NCBI GenBank assembly: GCA_024803745.1
Contig: JANJXV010000020.1
Location: 20,872,777 to 20,936,776, forward strand
Direction of reading: 5' to 3'
DNA length: 64,000 bases
From: Megascapheus bottae
Lineage: Eukaryota > Chordata > Mammalia > Rodentia > Geomyidae
Part shown: in pieces, positions 22,808-33,455 of the stretch
Numbering within the stretch: position 1 is the stretch's first letter
Layout of the letters: each line of letters starts with the position of its first letter
Made by a program: the position numbers and the translations under genes
The notes under the pieces: generated by a model
The model's database searches: none
What the model was told of the DNA's origin: nothing
The model's input: only the letters and a program-made list of their open reading frames with translations

Positions 22808-23078
22808 ATGCTGGGCATGGTGGCTCACATCTGAAAATCCTACCTACTCAGGAGACTAAGATCTGAAGATTGTGGTTCAAAGCCAGCCCAGGCACTAAAA
22901 TATTAAAGTTGGTGAGACTCTTATCTCCAATTAATCACCAGAAAACAGGAAATGTCACTGCCAAGGGTGGTAGCCTTGAGCTGAAGTGCTCAGAGATAAT
23001 GCCCAGGCCCAGGGGTAGGGCAGTAACCTTGAGCAACACCCAGGCCCAGGGTTCAAGTCCCACGACTGACAAAAAAAG
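22808..23078 (+). repeat. B1-like/Geo SINE with repeated right segment
   Basis: Head 'tgctgggcatggtggctcac', link 'ctccaattaatcaccagaaa'. The segment 'ggtagccttgag ... cccaggcccag' occurs twice (about 22967-23011 and 23017-23050), so the right monomer has an internal partial duplication. It ends 'gttcaagtcccacgactgac' plus A tail. Confidence 0.85.
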
Positions 23079-23521
23079 ATATGTAATATACGCTCCTCTC
23101 AGTGCTATAGAGTTAGCTTTTATATTTGTAAAATTGTAGCCGAGTCATTTGACTTGACTCAAACACCATATGCTCCTAACATTGCTCAGCGACTCTTGCA
23201 TTCTTGCAATTAGGGCCACATAATCATTTATTACAACTGGTGTTGCAGAAATGTTCAGAGTCACTTTTGGATAAAAGCATTTGATAAATGTAATTTGAAA
23301 CCACTAACATTTTTCCTTTAATGATAATCGGGTCTTTGTCCTGAGATAGCAGACCAGTGAGATGGAATCAAGTAAATTGAGTCCCTGCATATATAACACA
23401 TAAGAAAATGATGAAAAAGTTTTTGCTCAACTATTGAAAATGTCACTTTGCCACTGAAACATAAGTACATCTCTTCCTGAAGCATTGTGTGTACTCAATA
23501 AATTAAGCACATTCAATCAAT
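23079..23521. other. Unassigned sequence
   Basis: No gene or recognised repeat. Confidence 0.5.
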
Positions 23522-23743
23522 TTTGTGGGGGCGGGGGTCATGGGGCTTGAACTTGGCCCAGGATGTCCCTGAGCTCTTCAGCTCAAGGCTACCACCCTAC
23601 CCTTGAGCCAAGCCCCACTTCCCGTTTTCAAGAGGTTGATTGGAGATGAGAGTCTCAGGTTCTTTAGTGCCTGGGTGGGCTTTGAACCTTGATCCTCAGA
23701 TCTCAGCCTCCTGAGTAGCTAGGATTACAGGTGTGAGCCACCT
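23522..23743 (-). repeat. B1-like/Geo dimeric SINE with G-rich tail on plus strand
   Basis: 'ggatgtccctgagctcttca', 'gattggagatgagagtctca' and 'tgagtagctaggattacagg' mark the antisense dimer. The SINE tail reads 'tgtgggggcgggggtc' on the plus strand, i.e. C-rich in SINE sense. Short matching flanks TCAATCAA lie on both sides. Confidence 0.9.
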
Positions 23744-24130
23744 CAATCAATGTTTGCTAAGAAAAATTTCTGTGAGTACTACATTCTGCAGGGAAGTCTA
23801 AAACTGGGGGTTTGTTTGAGTAGTAATAATCACAAATAGGAAATTATCAGGGATGGAAGGTGAGATTTCATAATGCACAGTAGACAGAGAATGCTAAACC
23901 TATATATAGGTAAGTAGAAGCAAGACAGACTGGGATGATGGTAGTAAATAGTTGGTAATATAAGCTCTACACTCTGTTAAATAAAATGAGCTGTAGAATA
24001 TTACATAATCATAAACAACAAATATGCTTGAAAACTTGGCGGAATTTAGAATTCAGTCAAAAGCTACGAGTCAGTAATATAAGCCGTGGTTGATGCCAGT
24101 CTCTAACATTGATAAAATATTGGGAAAGAC
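23744..24130. other. Unassigned sequence
   Basis: No gene or recognised repeat. Confidence 0.5.
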
Positions 24131-24292
24131 AATAGTTCTCAACTGTGGCTGTGCATTAAAATCAAATGGAGAAATTGTGTATGATGCTGAGGATTCTCTG
24201 CTTATTTCTGATTTAAATCAGTGTGATTTTTTAAAAAGTGAGCAGGCGATTCCAAATATTAAAAATTGCCACAGAATTGATTTTTCCAGTGA
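24131..24292. repeat. MER5A-like hAT-Charlie DNA transposon remnant
   Basis: 'gttctcaactgtggctgtgc' and 'attaaaatcaaatggagaaa', then 'ctgatttaaatcagtgtgat' and 'gagcaggcgattccaaat' follow the MER5A order (gttctcaaccttggctgcac, attagaatcacctgggga, ctgatttaattggtctgg, ccaggtgattctaat). It is a non-autonomous, long-inactive element. The 102-codon frame here (24090-24398) is a by-product. Confidence 0.75.
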
Positions 24293-24434
24293 TCAGGGAC
24301 TCTTACCCTTCAGAAGGTTAGTTAGAAGAATGATACATGATGCCCTTTTAGGTCTGTTGGTGGCAATAAGTTCAGGCATAATTTTATTCAGGGGTTAGAA
24401 TAGGGGTGAAGAAAAGAAGTGGATCAGTTCTTTC

Positions 24435-24719
24435 TCTTTTCTTTCAATTTTTATTGTTACTATAAAGGTGATATAGGTGATAAAGGGCTGTAGTTTCGAA
24501 AGTCAGATGAATACATTTCTTTTTGGACAATGTCACCTCTTCCTCCCAGCTTTTCCCTCACATCATTGCCCACAACAGTTTTGTCATTCATTTTCAACAC
24601 AAATTCTAGTGAGTACCATTGTATTTGTTTACCCTTTTCTCTCCATTTGTTTCTCCCTTTACCCTCCCAAAGAGATATAAATGAACAAACAATACATAAA
24701 GAAAGAAAAGATAACAAGA
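24435..24719 (-). repeat. Older LINE-1 3' UTR fragment
   Basis: 'tttttattgttactataaag', 'gataaagggctgtagtttcg' and 'ttctttttggacaatgtcac' followed by C/T-rich text is the antisense 3' end of an older L1 subfamily. It runs into copy B of the duplicated block. Confidence 0.6.
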
Positions 24720-25945
24720 GAAAAACTCTCTTGGTTCTATTTCCTGCAGTTGATTTTGATAATTAGTGTTTTTATAGGATCAGAAACTTATAGGCCATTG
24801 CATTTCTGTGTGTCTCCACTAGGGGTCTCCTCCTTTGGTCTCATTGTGTGTGAATGCCTGGAGTCCTGTATAATTTCTCATTTTTATTTTTTTTCATATA
24901 TTTTTATTGTAATTAATAGAAGGGTTACATGGTATTTGCCAGATAAATGGTGCATTAATTCCCACACATTGATACCCTTTCACATATCTTAGTCCCCATT
25001 TCCCTCCCCCCATCCCCACCCCTCATCTTGTTTTCCCCCCTTCCCCATCCTATTTCAAATAACCAAACACGCATATGTACACTATATCAGATAACAAGGT
25101 GAAATACTGTAACAATATGAGATAACCAAGGGACAGCAAAAGAGATGAGAGATAACATAGTACCTTAAGAACAAGAATCATTCATTATATGGCTTATGTT
25201 TCTATATCCTAGAGATCCTTTCATTTAGCGTCCTACTTTATGGCCTTTTGTATCAAGGTTTTGCTCTATTGCAAATCTCTGCTAGTAGAGCCCAAGGTTT
25301 CTACTGATTATGACAAATGACGGAAACCATTGAGCCTAAGTTCCTTTGAGTCTGGCTTACTTCACTTAATATGATCTTTTCTAAGTCTTTCCATTTCCTA
25401 ACAAATGGGGCAATGTCATTCTTTCTGACAGCAGCATAGAATTCCATTGTGTACAAATACCACATCTTGTTGATCGACTCATCAATTGAGGGACATCTAG
25501 GTTGGTTCCATATCTTTGCTATGGTAAATAGTGCTGCAATGAACATTGTTGTGCTGGTGGATTTAGTATGTCTTTGTTTCTGGATGATTGGGTAAATGCC
25601 AAGTAGTGGAATTGCTGGGTCATAGGGGAGCTCTATGTTTAGTCTTTTGAGGAATTGCCATACTGCTTTCCATAGTGGTTGAATGAGTTTGCACTCCCAT
25701 CAACAGTGTAGTAGTGATCCCTCCTGGCCACAAATTCTTCCATGTTAACATTAGCTCAAGAACAAATCCCACTTTATTCCATGTGTGTTTTAAATTTAAA
25801 AAACATGCTGAAAAATTCCCTACAGTATAAAGTAAAAATTATGGTCACATATATCTCAGTATTCTATGTCATTCAGCACTATAAATTCTAGATTTAAGAA
25901 TTTCACTAAATACTAAAAAATTAAATAATGTATTTCAGTTACTTG
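24720..25945. repeat. Copy B of the duplicated block, split by L1
   Basis: The parts 24720-24887 and 25729-25945 align to 21470-21862, with the antisense L1 inserted between 'gtataatttctcat' and 'attcttccatgttaacatta'. Copy A is uninterrupted at that point, so the insertion occurred after the copies separated. Confidence 0.65.
24888..25728 (-). mobile_element. 5'-truncated LINE-1, ORF2 C-terminus and 3' UTR
   Basis: Antisense L1 of about 840 bp. The ORF2 end is partly open on the minus strand (25301-25546, 81 codons) and shows the C-terminal L1 ORF2 words FIAALFTIAKIWNQPRCPS and MWYLYTMEFYAAVRKNDI. The 3' UTR lies at 24888-25300. It carries no reverse transcriptase or endonuclease, so it is inactive. 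No clean TSD is visible. Confidence 0.9.
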
Positions 25946-27892
25946 TAAAGAATTAGCCAAACCTTTCATTGTTTCACCAGGTCTCCTTCCTACTTTAATC
26001 TTCAAACTTATCACATGTTGAATATTCTCTGGAGAGTTCTAATCACACATTTTGTATGCAATTTTTAACTTACCAATACAGTGTTTTCAACCATTTATTA
26101 AACAATTTTTTCTCCCTAATACCTTTCTATACCCACAGCAGGCATGCAAGCACCCATCTCATAATACTTAAACAACATTTGAGCACTTGAGACTGAGCGT
26201 TATTTTGAATCAAGCAAGCAAACAAACAAAAACTAGTCAGATTTTCCAAAGCATACAGACCTTAGCACAATGGGTATATTTACTCACCAAAGACTTTTAT
26301 GATGATAGAGATTGATTCCTTAAAAGATTAACAGACTTATCATGCTCTTTCTAACAAAAATTATCCTAATCATTGTACAGGCAAGTCATTCCAGTATATT
26401 GGACTTGGTGAATTTGAAAGAGTAACAATAATAATGAACAAAATGTCTCCTACATTTGACCTAATATGTTTGTGTGTTTATTGAGAGAACTTCACTCTTT
26501 CTGAATTTTACTCTGATTTCTTGGCCTTAAAACACTTATGCTCACTCTCCAAAAACTGTAGAACTGCTGCAATATTTATGAAATCTAAAACCTACACTCT
26601 TCATCTTTTTAATTCAAACTTCAGAGGACGATATTAAGATGAATAAAGGATGGAGCAAAAGCAACTTAAGAAAGAGTCTACTGGTGTGCTCTCAGCAGAC
26701 TGCCAAAACATAAACAGAGAAGCGATCAATGACACAGTCTGTTTCTAAATTAAGTCTTAAAATGCATATTAATGAGTGCTTTTACAAAAAGAAAAAGAAA
26801 AAATCTATTACTTAGAGAATGGCACTTAGGCAATGGAAACTACCTACATTTTAAATTCAGCTTACTATACCATTGGGTTTCCTAATAGAAAATATTTCTA
26901 TAATAAGTAAGTAGAGTTATATACTTTATTTTAAATGTAGTCTTAAAAGATGATTTGGAAAAAATAAAATGAAATAAAAGACAAACATAAACAGGTCAAA
27001 GTGGGGCTCTCAACTTACCCCAAAAGGGTCTCTTAGAAAAGCTCACAGATGTTCAATTTACAAGGCCACCTGTCATACTGATGAAAAGGATAGGCTTGCT
27101 TTGAATAGCAGGGGAAAAAACCAATTTCCTGGAAATGAGTATAAAAAAATGGAAAAGATTAGGGATCTATATCTCAATTCCATGTAACAACTGTGCAACA
27201 TAAAGTGGACTCATAAGCTTGAGAAGAAATAAGTAGAATTGGCCTAATTCAAATTGAATATTTTCCTGCGGTCACTGGCACAGTAAAACTCTATCTTTTA
27301 TCAAGTAAGTGGCTAGATGAAAGTGAGAAAGCATAAATTAAAAGGAATTAGAGATTTTGGAGATGAGGCTAGCAAGCTGGTCAGACAGTTGTCACTCAGA
27401 CTGGCACTTTGAAAATGTACTACATTCCTTCCCTGCCTTCCATCTTTTCACCCAAAATAAAACATTCTGTGCAACTAAAATATGTAATAGGAAAAATATA
27501 GAACAACTCTAAGTAGAGAAACACAGAGCAAGAGTAGAATAGAAGGCAAGAGTAGCTCAGATTCTCACTCAGACTCAGCCACAGGACCCTGGACTCACAG
27601 CCAAGGAATCCCAGGGTTTTCCTGAAACATACTAAATACTCCAGAAGAGAGAATTGTGACTACTTAAATGCCTAAGGCAAAAGATGGAGATGAACAGATT
27701 ATAACTGACATGCTGAGCATACGTCTAAAATCATCGAGGAAAATGGTTTTGAGCTTTTGAACTTGAGGTCAGAAAACCTTAACTAGAACTGAGGCCATAG
27801 AAATATAACCTGAACATTTTGGGGAGACAATTCATGACTTTGTAATAGTCATGGACAAATTAGTGTTTAGGAGGTTTCAAAAGTGTGCTTAG
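25946..27892. other. Unassigned AT-rich sequence
   Basis: No gene, no long frame and no recognised repeat apart from a small CAAA run near 26210-26230. Confidence 0.5.
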
Positions 27893-28008
27893 ACCAGGAC
27901 AGGGTAGCTCAGACTTATAATCTCAAGTGCCTAGGAGACTGAAATCTGAAGGTTAAAGTTCAGGGACAATCTGCTAGAAAAAAGAATCCATGTTTTCAAT
28001 TAGTCAGA
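27893..28008 (+). repeat. B1-like SINE left monomer
   Basis: 'cagggtagctcagacttata', 'agtgcctaggagactgaaat' and 'ttcaattagtcagaaaaaag' form a diverged left monomer with the link. It runs into a purine-rich tract instead of a right monomer. Confidence 0.65.
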
Positions 28009-28150
28009 AAAAAGAAAAACAGAAGGAAGGAAGAAGGAAAAAAGCAAGAGAGAATAGAGAGAAAGTGAAGAGGGAATAGAGGAAAAAGAGAGAGGAGAGA
28101 GAGGAGAAATAAGGGAGGACAGAAGAGAGGGAGAGAAGGAAAAGACTGCA
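28009..28150. repeat. Purine-rich (GA)n/(GGAA)n low-complexity tract
   Basis: About 140 bases almost purely A and G on the plus strand ('gaaggaaggaagaaggaaaa', 'agagagaggagagagaggag'). The two long minus-strand frames here (Ser/Phe/Leu-rich) are artefacts of this composition. Confidence 0.9.
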
Positions 28151-28184
28151 TGTGTGAAAAAAATCAAGAGTGAAAAAGCCAAGT

Positions 28185-30690
28185 GACAAGAAGCAAGCAT
28201 AAAGGGAATCCAAATAGGGAAAGAGGAAGTGAAACTTTCCCTCTTTGCAGATGACATGATTCTGCATTTAAAGAACCTTAGAGATTCCACTCCCAAGTTG
28301 CTTGAGCTGATTCGAAACTTTGGCAAAGTAGCAGGGTATAAAATTAACCCTCAAAAATCAACTGCTTTCCTGTATGCCAACAATGAGAGGAGTGAGGCAG
28401 AAATGAGGAAAGCAACTCCTTTTGCATAGCCTCAAAGAAAATAAAGTACTTAGGAATTAACTTAGAATGTATGAGAAAAACTTTAAAATCCTGAAAAAGG
28501 AAATTAAAACAAGAAGCACTCAATCCCATGCTCCTGAATTGGAAGAATTAACATCATAAAAATGGCAACCTTGCCAAGGGCTGTCTACAAATTCAATGCA
28601 ATACCCATCAATATCCCAATGTCATTCTTTAAGGAAATAGAAGAAGCAAACCAAAATTTCATATGGAATAATAAAAGACCCCATATTGCAAAAAGCAATC
28701 CTTAGCAGAAAGAGCAGTGCTGGAGGAATATCAATACCAAACTTTAGACTCTATTACAGATCTATAGTAACCAACACAGCTTGGTACTGGCACAAGAACA
28801 CACCTGAGGACCAATGGAATAGAACTGCAGACCCAGAAATCAACCCACCTAATCTTTGATAAGGCAAACAAAATAAAAATAGAATAGAAGACAGTCTCTT
28901 CAACAAGGGGTGCTGGCAGAATTGGTTAAGCACCTGCAGAAAACTAAAGTTGGATCTATCTTTGTCACCCTGCACCAGGATTAATTCCAAATGGATCAAA
29001 GACATTGAGATAAAAGCAGATGCACTGAAAACTTTACCAGAAGGAATAGGTGATACACTAGGTCTCCTTAGCACAGGTTGAACTTTCTTAATAAAGAACC
29101 AGACACACAACAAACTAAAGAAAGTTTGGACAAATGGGACTGCATTAAACTACAGAGCTTCTGTATGGCAAAGGACATAGATAGCAAGCTAAATAGAAAA
29201 TCCACAGAGTAGAAAAAGATCTCTACTAATCATACAATAGACAAGACCTCATATCTAAAATATATCTACAGCTAAAAAAATGGAATCTCACCTGGGGACA
29301 ATGGCTCACACCTGTAATCCTAGCCACTCATGAATCTGAGATATGAGGATCAAGGTTCAAAGCCAGCCCAGGCTGAGACTCTTATCTCTAATTAAACTCT
29401 AGGGTGGGGCGATAGCCTTGAGCTGAAGAGCTCAGGGACAGTGCCAAGGCCAAGTTCAAGGCCCATAACCCCCTCCCCCCCCACACACACACAAATAAAA
29501 ATTGAATCTCTTTAAAACGAATCTGCAAAGAAACAACCATCCCATTAAAAGGTGGGCTAAAGACTTAAAGAGAGGCTTCTCTGTAGAGGAAGTAAGAATG
29601 GCATATAGACACGTGAAGAAATGCTCAACATCTCTGGCCATTATAGAAATGCAAATCAAAATAACTTTCAGATTCCACCTTACTCCAGTTAGAATGGCCA
29701 TGATCAAGAAATCTAATAACAGATGCTGGCGGGATATGGCCAGGAGGGATCACTACTACACTGTTGGTGGGAGTGCAAACTGGTTCAACCACTATGGAAA
29801 GCAGTATGGCAATTACTCAAAAGATTAAACATAGAACTCCTCTATGACCCAGCAATTCCACTCCTTGGCATTTATTCAAACATCCAGAAAGAAGGACATA
29901 CTAAATCCACTAGCACAGTGAGGTTCATTGCAGCACTATTTACCATAGCAAAGATATGGAACCAACCCAGATGCCCCTCAGTAGATGAATGGATCAAGAA
30001 GATGTGGTATATATACAGAATGGAATTCTATGCTGCCCTCACAAAGTATGACATTGCCCATTCATAAGGAAATGAAAAGACTTAGAAAAAAATCATATTA
30101 AGTGAAGTAAGCCAGATACAAAGAAACATAGGCTCCATGGTTTCCCTTATTTGTAACAATTAGTATGTGTCTTGGATTTTCCTAGCAGAGGATCATAATA
30201 CATAATAGCTCAAAAGCTATGTGCATATGGCCATATAGGATGAGGCTAAGCAAAATGATCCCCAGGATAGGGAAACAATAAACATCTTTGTAGTTGTTGT
30301 TTTTAATGTACTATGTGAAGTTATTTCTTCCTCTTTTTTTCTATTGTTCCATTTTCTCCCTTAGGGTTTACAGTCTGTTATTGTACTGGACTTTGGTACC
30401 TGGTGTACTGTATAACATTCATTTGTCTATTTAAATTAGGGAAGGGGAGGGTAAAAACAAAATGATGAGACAAAGGACAAAGGGTGAACCAAGCTAACAG
30501 GCATGTTCACAGGACAGTCATTGGGAAATGAACTTTACAACTTGGAAGGGGGTGAGGTGAGGGAAAGTGAGAGAAAAACATTGGACAGGATTAACAATAT
30601 GCAAAAAGTAATATGCCCATTACCTTATGAATGTAAATGTACCCCTCCATACATAACTCTGACAATAAAATAAAATGTAAAAAAAAGAAA
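28185..30690 (+). mobile_element. 5'-truncated LINE-1: RT end to 3' UTR, inactive
   Basis: The largest L1 in the window. ORF2 enters at 'ggaatccaaatagggaaaga'. The frame 28229-28429 holds the reverse-transcriptase active-site word FADDMILHL. Later frames hold the C-terminal words LLHCWWECKLVQPLWKAVW (29723-30067) and FIAALFTIAKIWNQPRCPS. Frames change several times between 28430 and 29720, so ORF2 is broken by small insertions and deletions. ORF1, the endonuclease and the 5' half of the polymerase are missing. The 3' UTR runs from about 30140 to an A-rich end at 30666-30690. A SINE is inserted at 29289-29495. Confidence 0.93.
29289..29495 (+). repeat. B1-like/Geo SINE nested in L1 ORF2
   Basis: 'caatggctcacacctgtaat', 'ggttcaaagccagcccaggc' and 'gctgaagagctcagggacag', with a C-rich then (AC)n tail. 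Near-identical flanks ('aaaatggaatctc' and 'aaaattgaatctc') mark the TSD and fix the order: L1 first, SINE later. Confidence 0.92.
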
Positions 30691-31137
30691 AAGAAAATAA
30701 AAAATAAGGTTTTAGTTGGTTGACAAAAATGTAGAAACTTAGAAGAAAGAAATCTATCACAACAGGCGGCATACAACAAAACAACTGGACAATAAATTTG
30801 TTAAAAACAAATGATCTAGTCCACAAAATAATGTCCAGCAAGTAGTACATATATTATCACATATCTTAATGGAGTAAAAAAGAAAAGAATGACTATTATT
30901 ACTAAAATAAGCAAAGAAAATATCCTAACAGATAGTGTGAATTAAGAGAAACGTAACACATGTCTATTGCGGTTCTATTCCTTTTGTTCATCAAAGTACT
31001 TCAAATCATTTTAATAAAGACAGACTAATTATTTAGTCTATAAATAATCCTTATAGTATTCAAATTGCCTGGAGTCTTGCCACATTTTCTTATATTGGTG
31101 CTTGTTGCAAGAAAGGGGCTGGAAATGTTGGGAATTG
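30691..31137. other. Unassigned AT-rich sequence
   Basis: No gene or recognised repeat. Confidence 0.5.
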
Positions 31138-31290
31138 AGCTAACATTTATTCATCGAGAGCACTTTGCTTGCATTATTACATTTGATCTTCGAACAACCC
31201 TGTGAGGCAAGTATGATTATTTCATCATCCTACAAATGAGGAAACTGAAGTTCAGAAGGGTTAAGTGATTTTGCCTCCGGTCTTACATCA
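31138..31290 (-). repeat. MIR SINE
   Basis: 'acatttgatcttcgaacaac', 'cctgtgaggcaagtatgatt' and 'acaaatgaggaaactgaagt', then 'ttaagtgattttgcctccgg'. This is a good match to the antisense MIR core. Confidence 0.85.
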
Positions 31291-31511
31291 TTATTTATAG
31301 GGTACTAGTCTCAGCTATCAAAATCAGCTACTATAAATACTGTAGCAAAGAAGAAAATAGGTCTGTGAGTGCAATTTTAAAAACCATTCTGACTAGTGAA
31401 ATTGGGTGGCAATAGAATATGTTTAGAAAAACCAGCATAGAAAGACAGAAAATTCTTCAAACATTGCAGTGTACAGAGGAGGCAAGTGAAGGCTTTCAAT
31501 CCAACTGTCTA

Positions 31512-31680
31512 TATTTTTGACCTTAGGTTGGACAAGTTATTCATTCTAATGATATCCCAATGTCTTCATCTTAAAAATAGGCATTAGGATTTTTCATTTC
31601 TAATGCATAATCTAATTAATGTAAAATACTCAGCAGAATGCCTGTCACATTGTAAACCCTTAGTTCATAGGATACATTTG
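31512..31680 (+). repeat. MIR SINE
   Basis: 'accttaggttggacaagtta', 'aatgtcttcatcttaaaaat' and 'cagcagaatgcctgtcacat' match MIR (gaccttgggcaagtta, cctcatctgtaaaat, cagtgcctggcacat). It is in opposite orientation to the MIR about 220 bp upstream. Confidence 0.75.
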
Positions 31681-32324
31681 TCTTTATTATTCTTGGCATC
31701 ATTACCATTATCATCCGTTTCTTGTCTGTGTTAGGGTGACATAAAGGAGAAAATCATAAAGGCAATGCTAAACCTCGTCTCTGAGTATGTTCGAACTAGC
31801 ATTGGTCCAGTGGCAGTTTCATGAAGGAACGATTACATTGACCACCAAAACAGATGAAAATTCGTCCAGATTTATCCACTATTATTGCTATAACCCATGA
31901 GGAAATAAAAATAATGCTCTTGGTTTTTTGTGTGTGGTAGAAATCTTAGAATGAAAACACCCTCAAACATGAGAGCTGAATGACAAGGTGACTGATTCAG
32001 AACTGTGTATATTCCCACAGACAGCCATGTTGACATGGTGATATTGTGTCTCCATACGCTGCGTTGTGCTGGAATGAACCAATCTGTTCACCTTAGGGAA
32101 TAGTTTCTTTAAGGAAAATTCCAAGGAAGACAATTTCATTTCTCTTGTTTTGGAGCATCATTGTTGAAAAGTGACATCCGTGCCTCACAGCTCTAGTTAG
32201 CCACTGTGTCCTCCACTGTGGCCCTGCAGAGTCACCTCCCTTAATGCTGTCATGTGCCTCTGGGTAAATCCAATCCTGGAAAGAATGGTCATACCGAAGA
32301 TAACATTGCCTTCCTTTTAGTTTT
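31681..32324. other. Unassigned, moderately GC-rich sequence
   Basis: No gene recognised. The stretch 32030-32290 is less AT-rich than its surroundings. It has no long frame and no motif that I can name. Confidence 0.45.
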
Positions 32325-32410
32325 GATTTTTTTTTTTCCTGTTGGTGTTTGTTTGAGACAGGGTCTCACTCTTGAAGGTCCCAGGCTGACCTCAAATTCC
32401 TGCATGCAAA
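32325..32410 (-). repeat. B1 SINE fragment, old
   Basis: A T-run, then 'gtttgagacagggtctcact' and 'ccaggctgacctcaaattcc', is the antisense 3' half of a rodent B1. It is closer to classic B1 than to the dimer heads elsewhere in the window. Confidence 0.8.
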
Positions 32411-33297
32411 CAGTTTACTTGTACCAGCAGTGAATGAGGAGAACTCTTCCTGTGGATTTTTACAACTCAGATTACATGCCTCAAGGCGAGCATTAGTTCT
32501 AGGAAGGGATATGTAAAAAAAAAATTGAAGCAAATCAGGATGACAAAATGAGATTTTTTTTAAAGCATGGAAGGTTAGCCTTTGGTGCAAAGTCTGTAAA
32601 GTCCATATTTTAGGATGGAGACAAATTCCTTAAACTGTGCCTAAGGGAGTTCAGCAACACAGAAAAGTAAAGCATAGCTTAGAGTTAGAAATGATAAAAA
32701 AGATGATCTGTGGCCCTAGGCAAAGCTCCAGTCTAAGGAAACATTTTATTAGATTCTCTCTTTTATTTCTGTTTTCATAGTGTACTTCATAGTGTAAACA
32801 TCACTTGAGAGAAAAATATTACAGGGATGCATAGTTTTTGATTACAAGAATATCACTGAGTAATGTGCATGAGTGTAAGAAAATAGAATAAAATGCAATA
32901 TGTTCCTGGATATACCACTAAAGGAAAAAGTATATTACTGTCATGAAGAGTCTAGGCCCTAGCATCTTTATCTAGGACTAAATCCTATCTCTATCATGTA
33001 TTAAGAATATGCCATGTGCCTTTGTTTTCCTATATGTACAATGGAAATTACATTATTACATATCTTGTAGAAAGGCAGAGAATATGCTTTTACTCTTTCT
33101 TATCTGCTACTTTTTCTAGGGCTCGAAGTGTTTCTCATGGAATCATCTTTATAGACCCAATTTTGAACAGAGTGTCTAGTACATTTAAAATATTTCTTAA
33201 AGGACTATAGAATCAGTTATCCCTTAGGGCAACCACTGAGTTACATAAGAATTTTCCTATAGTAAGTCCATATTCACATGTTACTTTTTAAAAAAAG
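32411..33297. other. Unassigned AT-rich sequence
   Basis: No gene or recognised repeat. Confidence 0.5.
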
Positions 33298-33455
33298 ATT
33301 TTATTAGCATTGATTTTTATATCATATTTCAAATATCATGTTTAACAAACAAGTATTCAAGAAGGGATTCTCTATGTACAATCACTGGCACATAGATTTT
33401 AAAATATAATTAAAATTAAGCTGAGGGTTTGATTGTCATAGATACCTATCAATTT
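33298..33455. repeat. Unassigned repeat, copy 1 of 2
   Basis: About 155 bp that recur at 62975-63130 in the same orientation with roughly 85% identity by eye. Shared words include 'gatttttatatcatatttca' (one change), 'atcatgtttaacaaa', 'aagtattcaagaag' and 'caatcactggcac'. It may be the antisense 3' end of an old L1-type element, but I cannot name it. Confidence 0.7.

Noticed and set aside
24090..24398. 102-codon open frame as an exon
   Set aside because: Most of it coincides with a MER5A-like transposon remnant.
28000..28326. 108-codon minus-strand frame rich in Ser, Phe and Leu
   Set aside because: It is the reverse of the purine-rich tract 28009-28150 and extends into L1 sequence. Its length is explained by composition.
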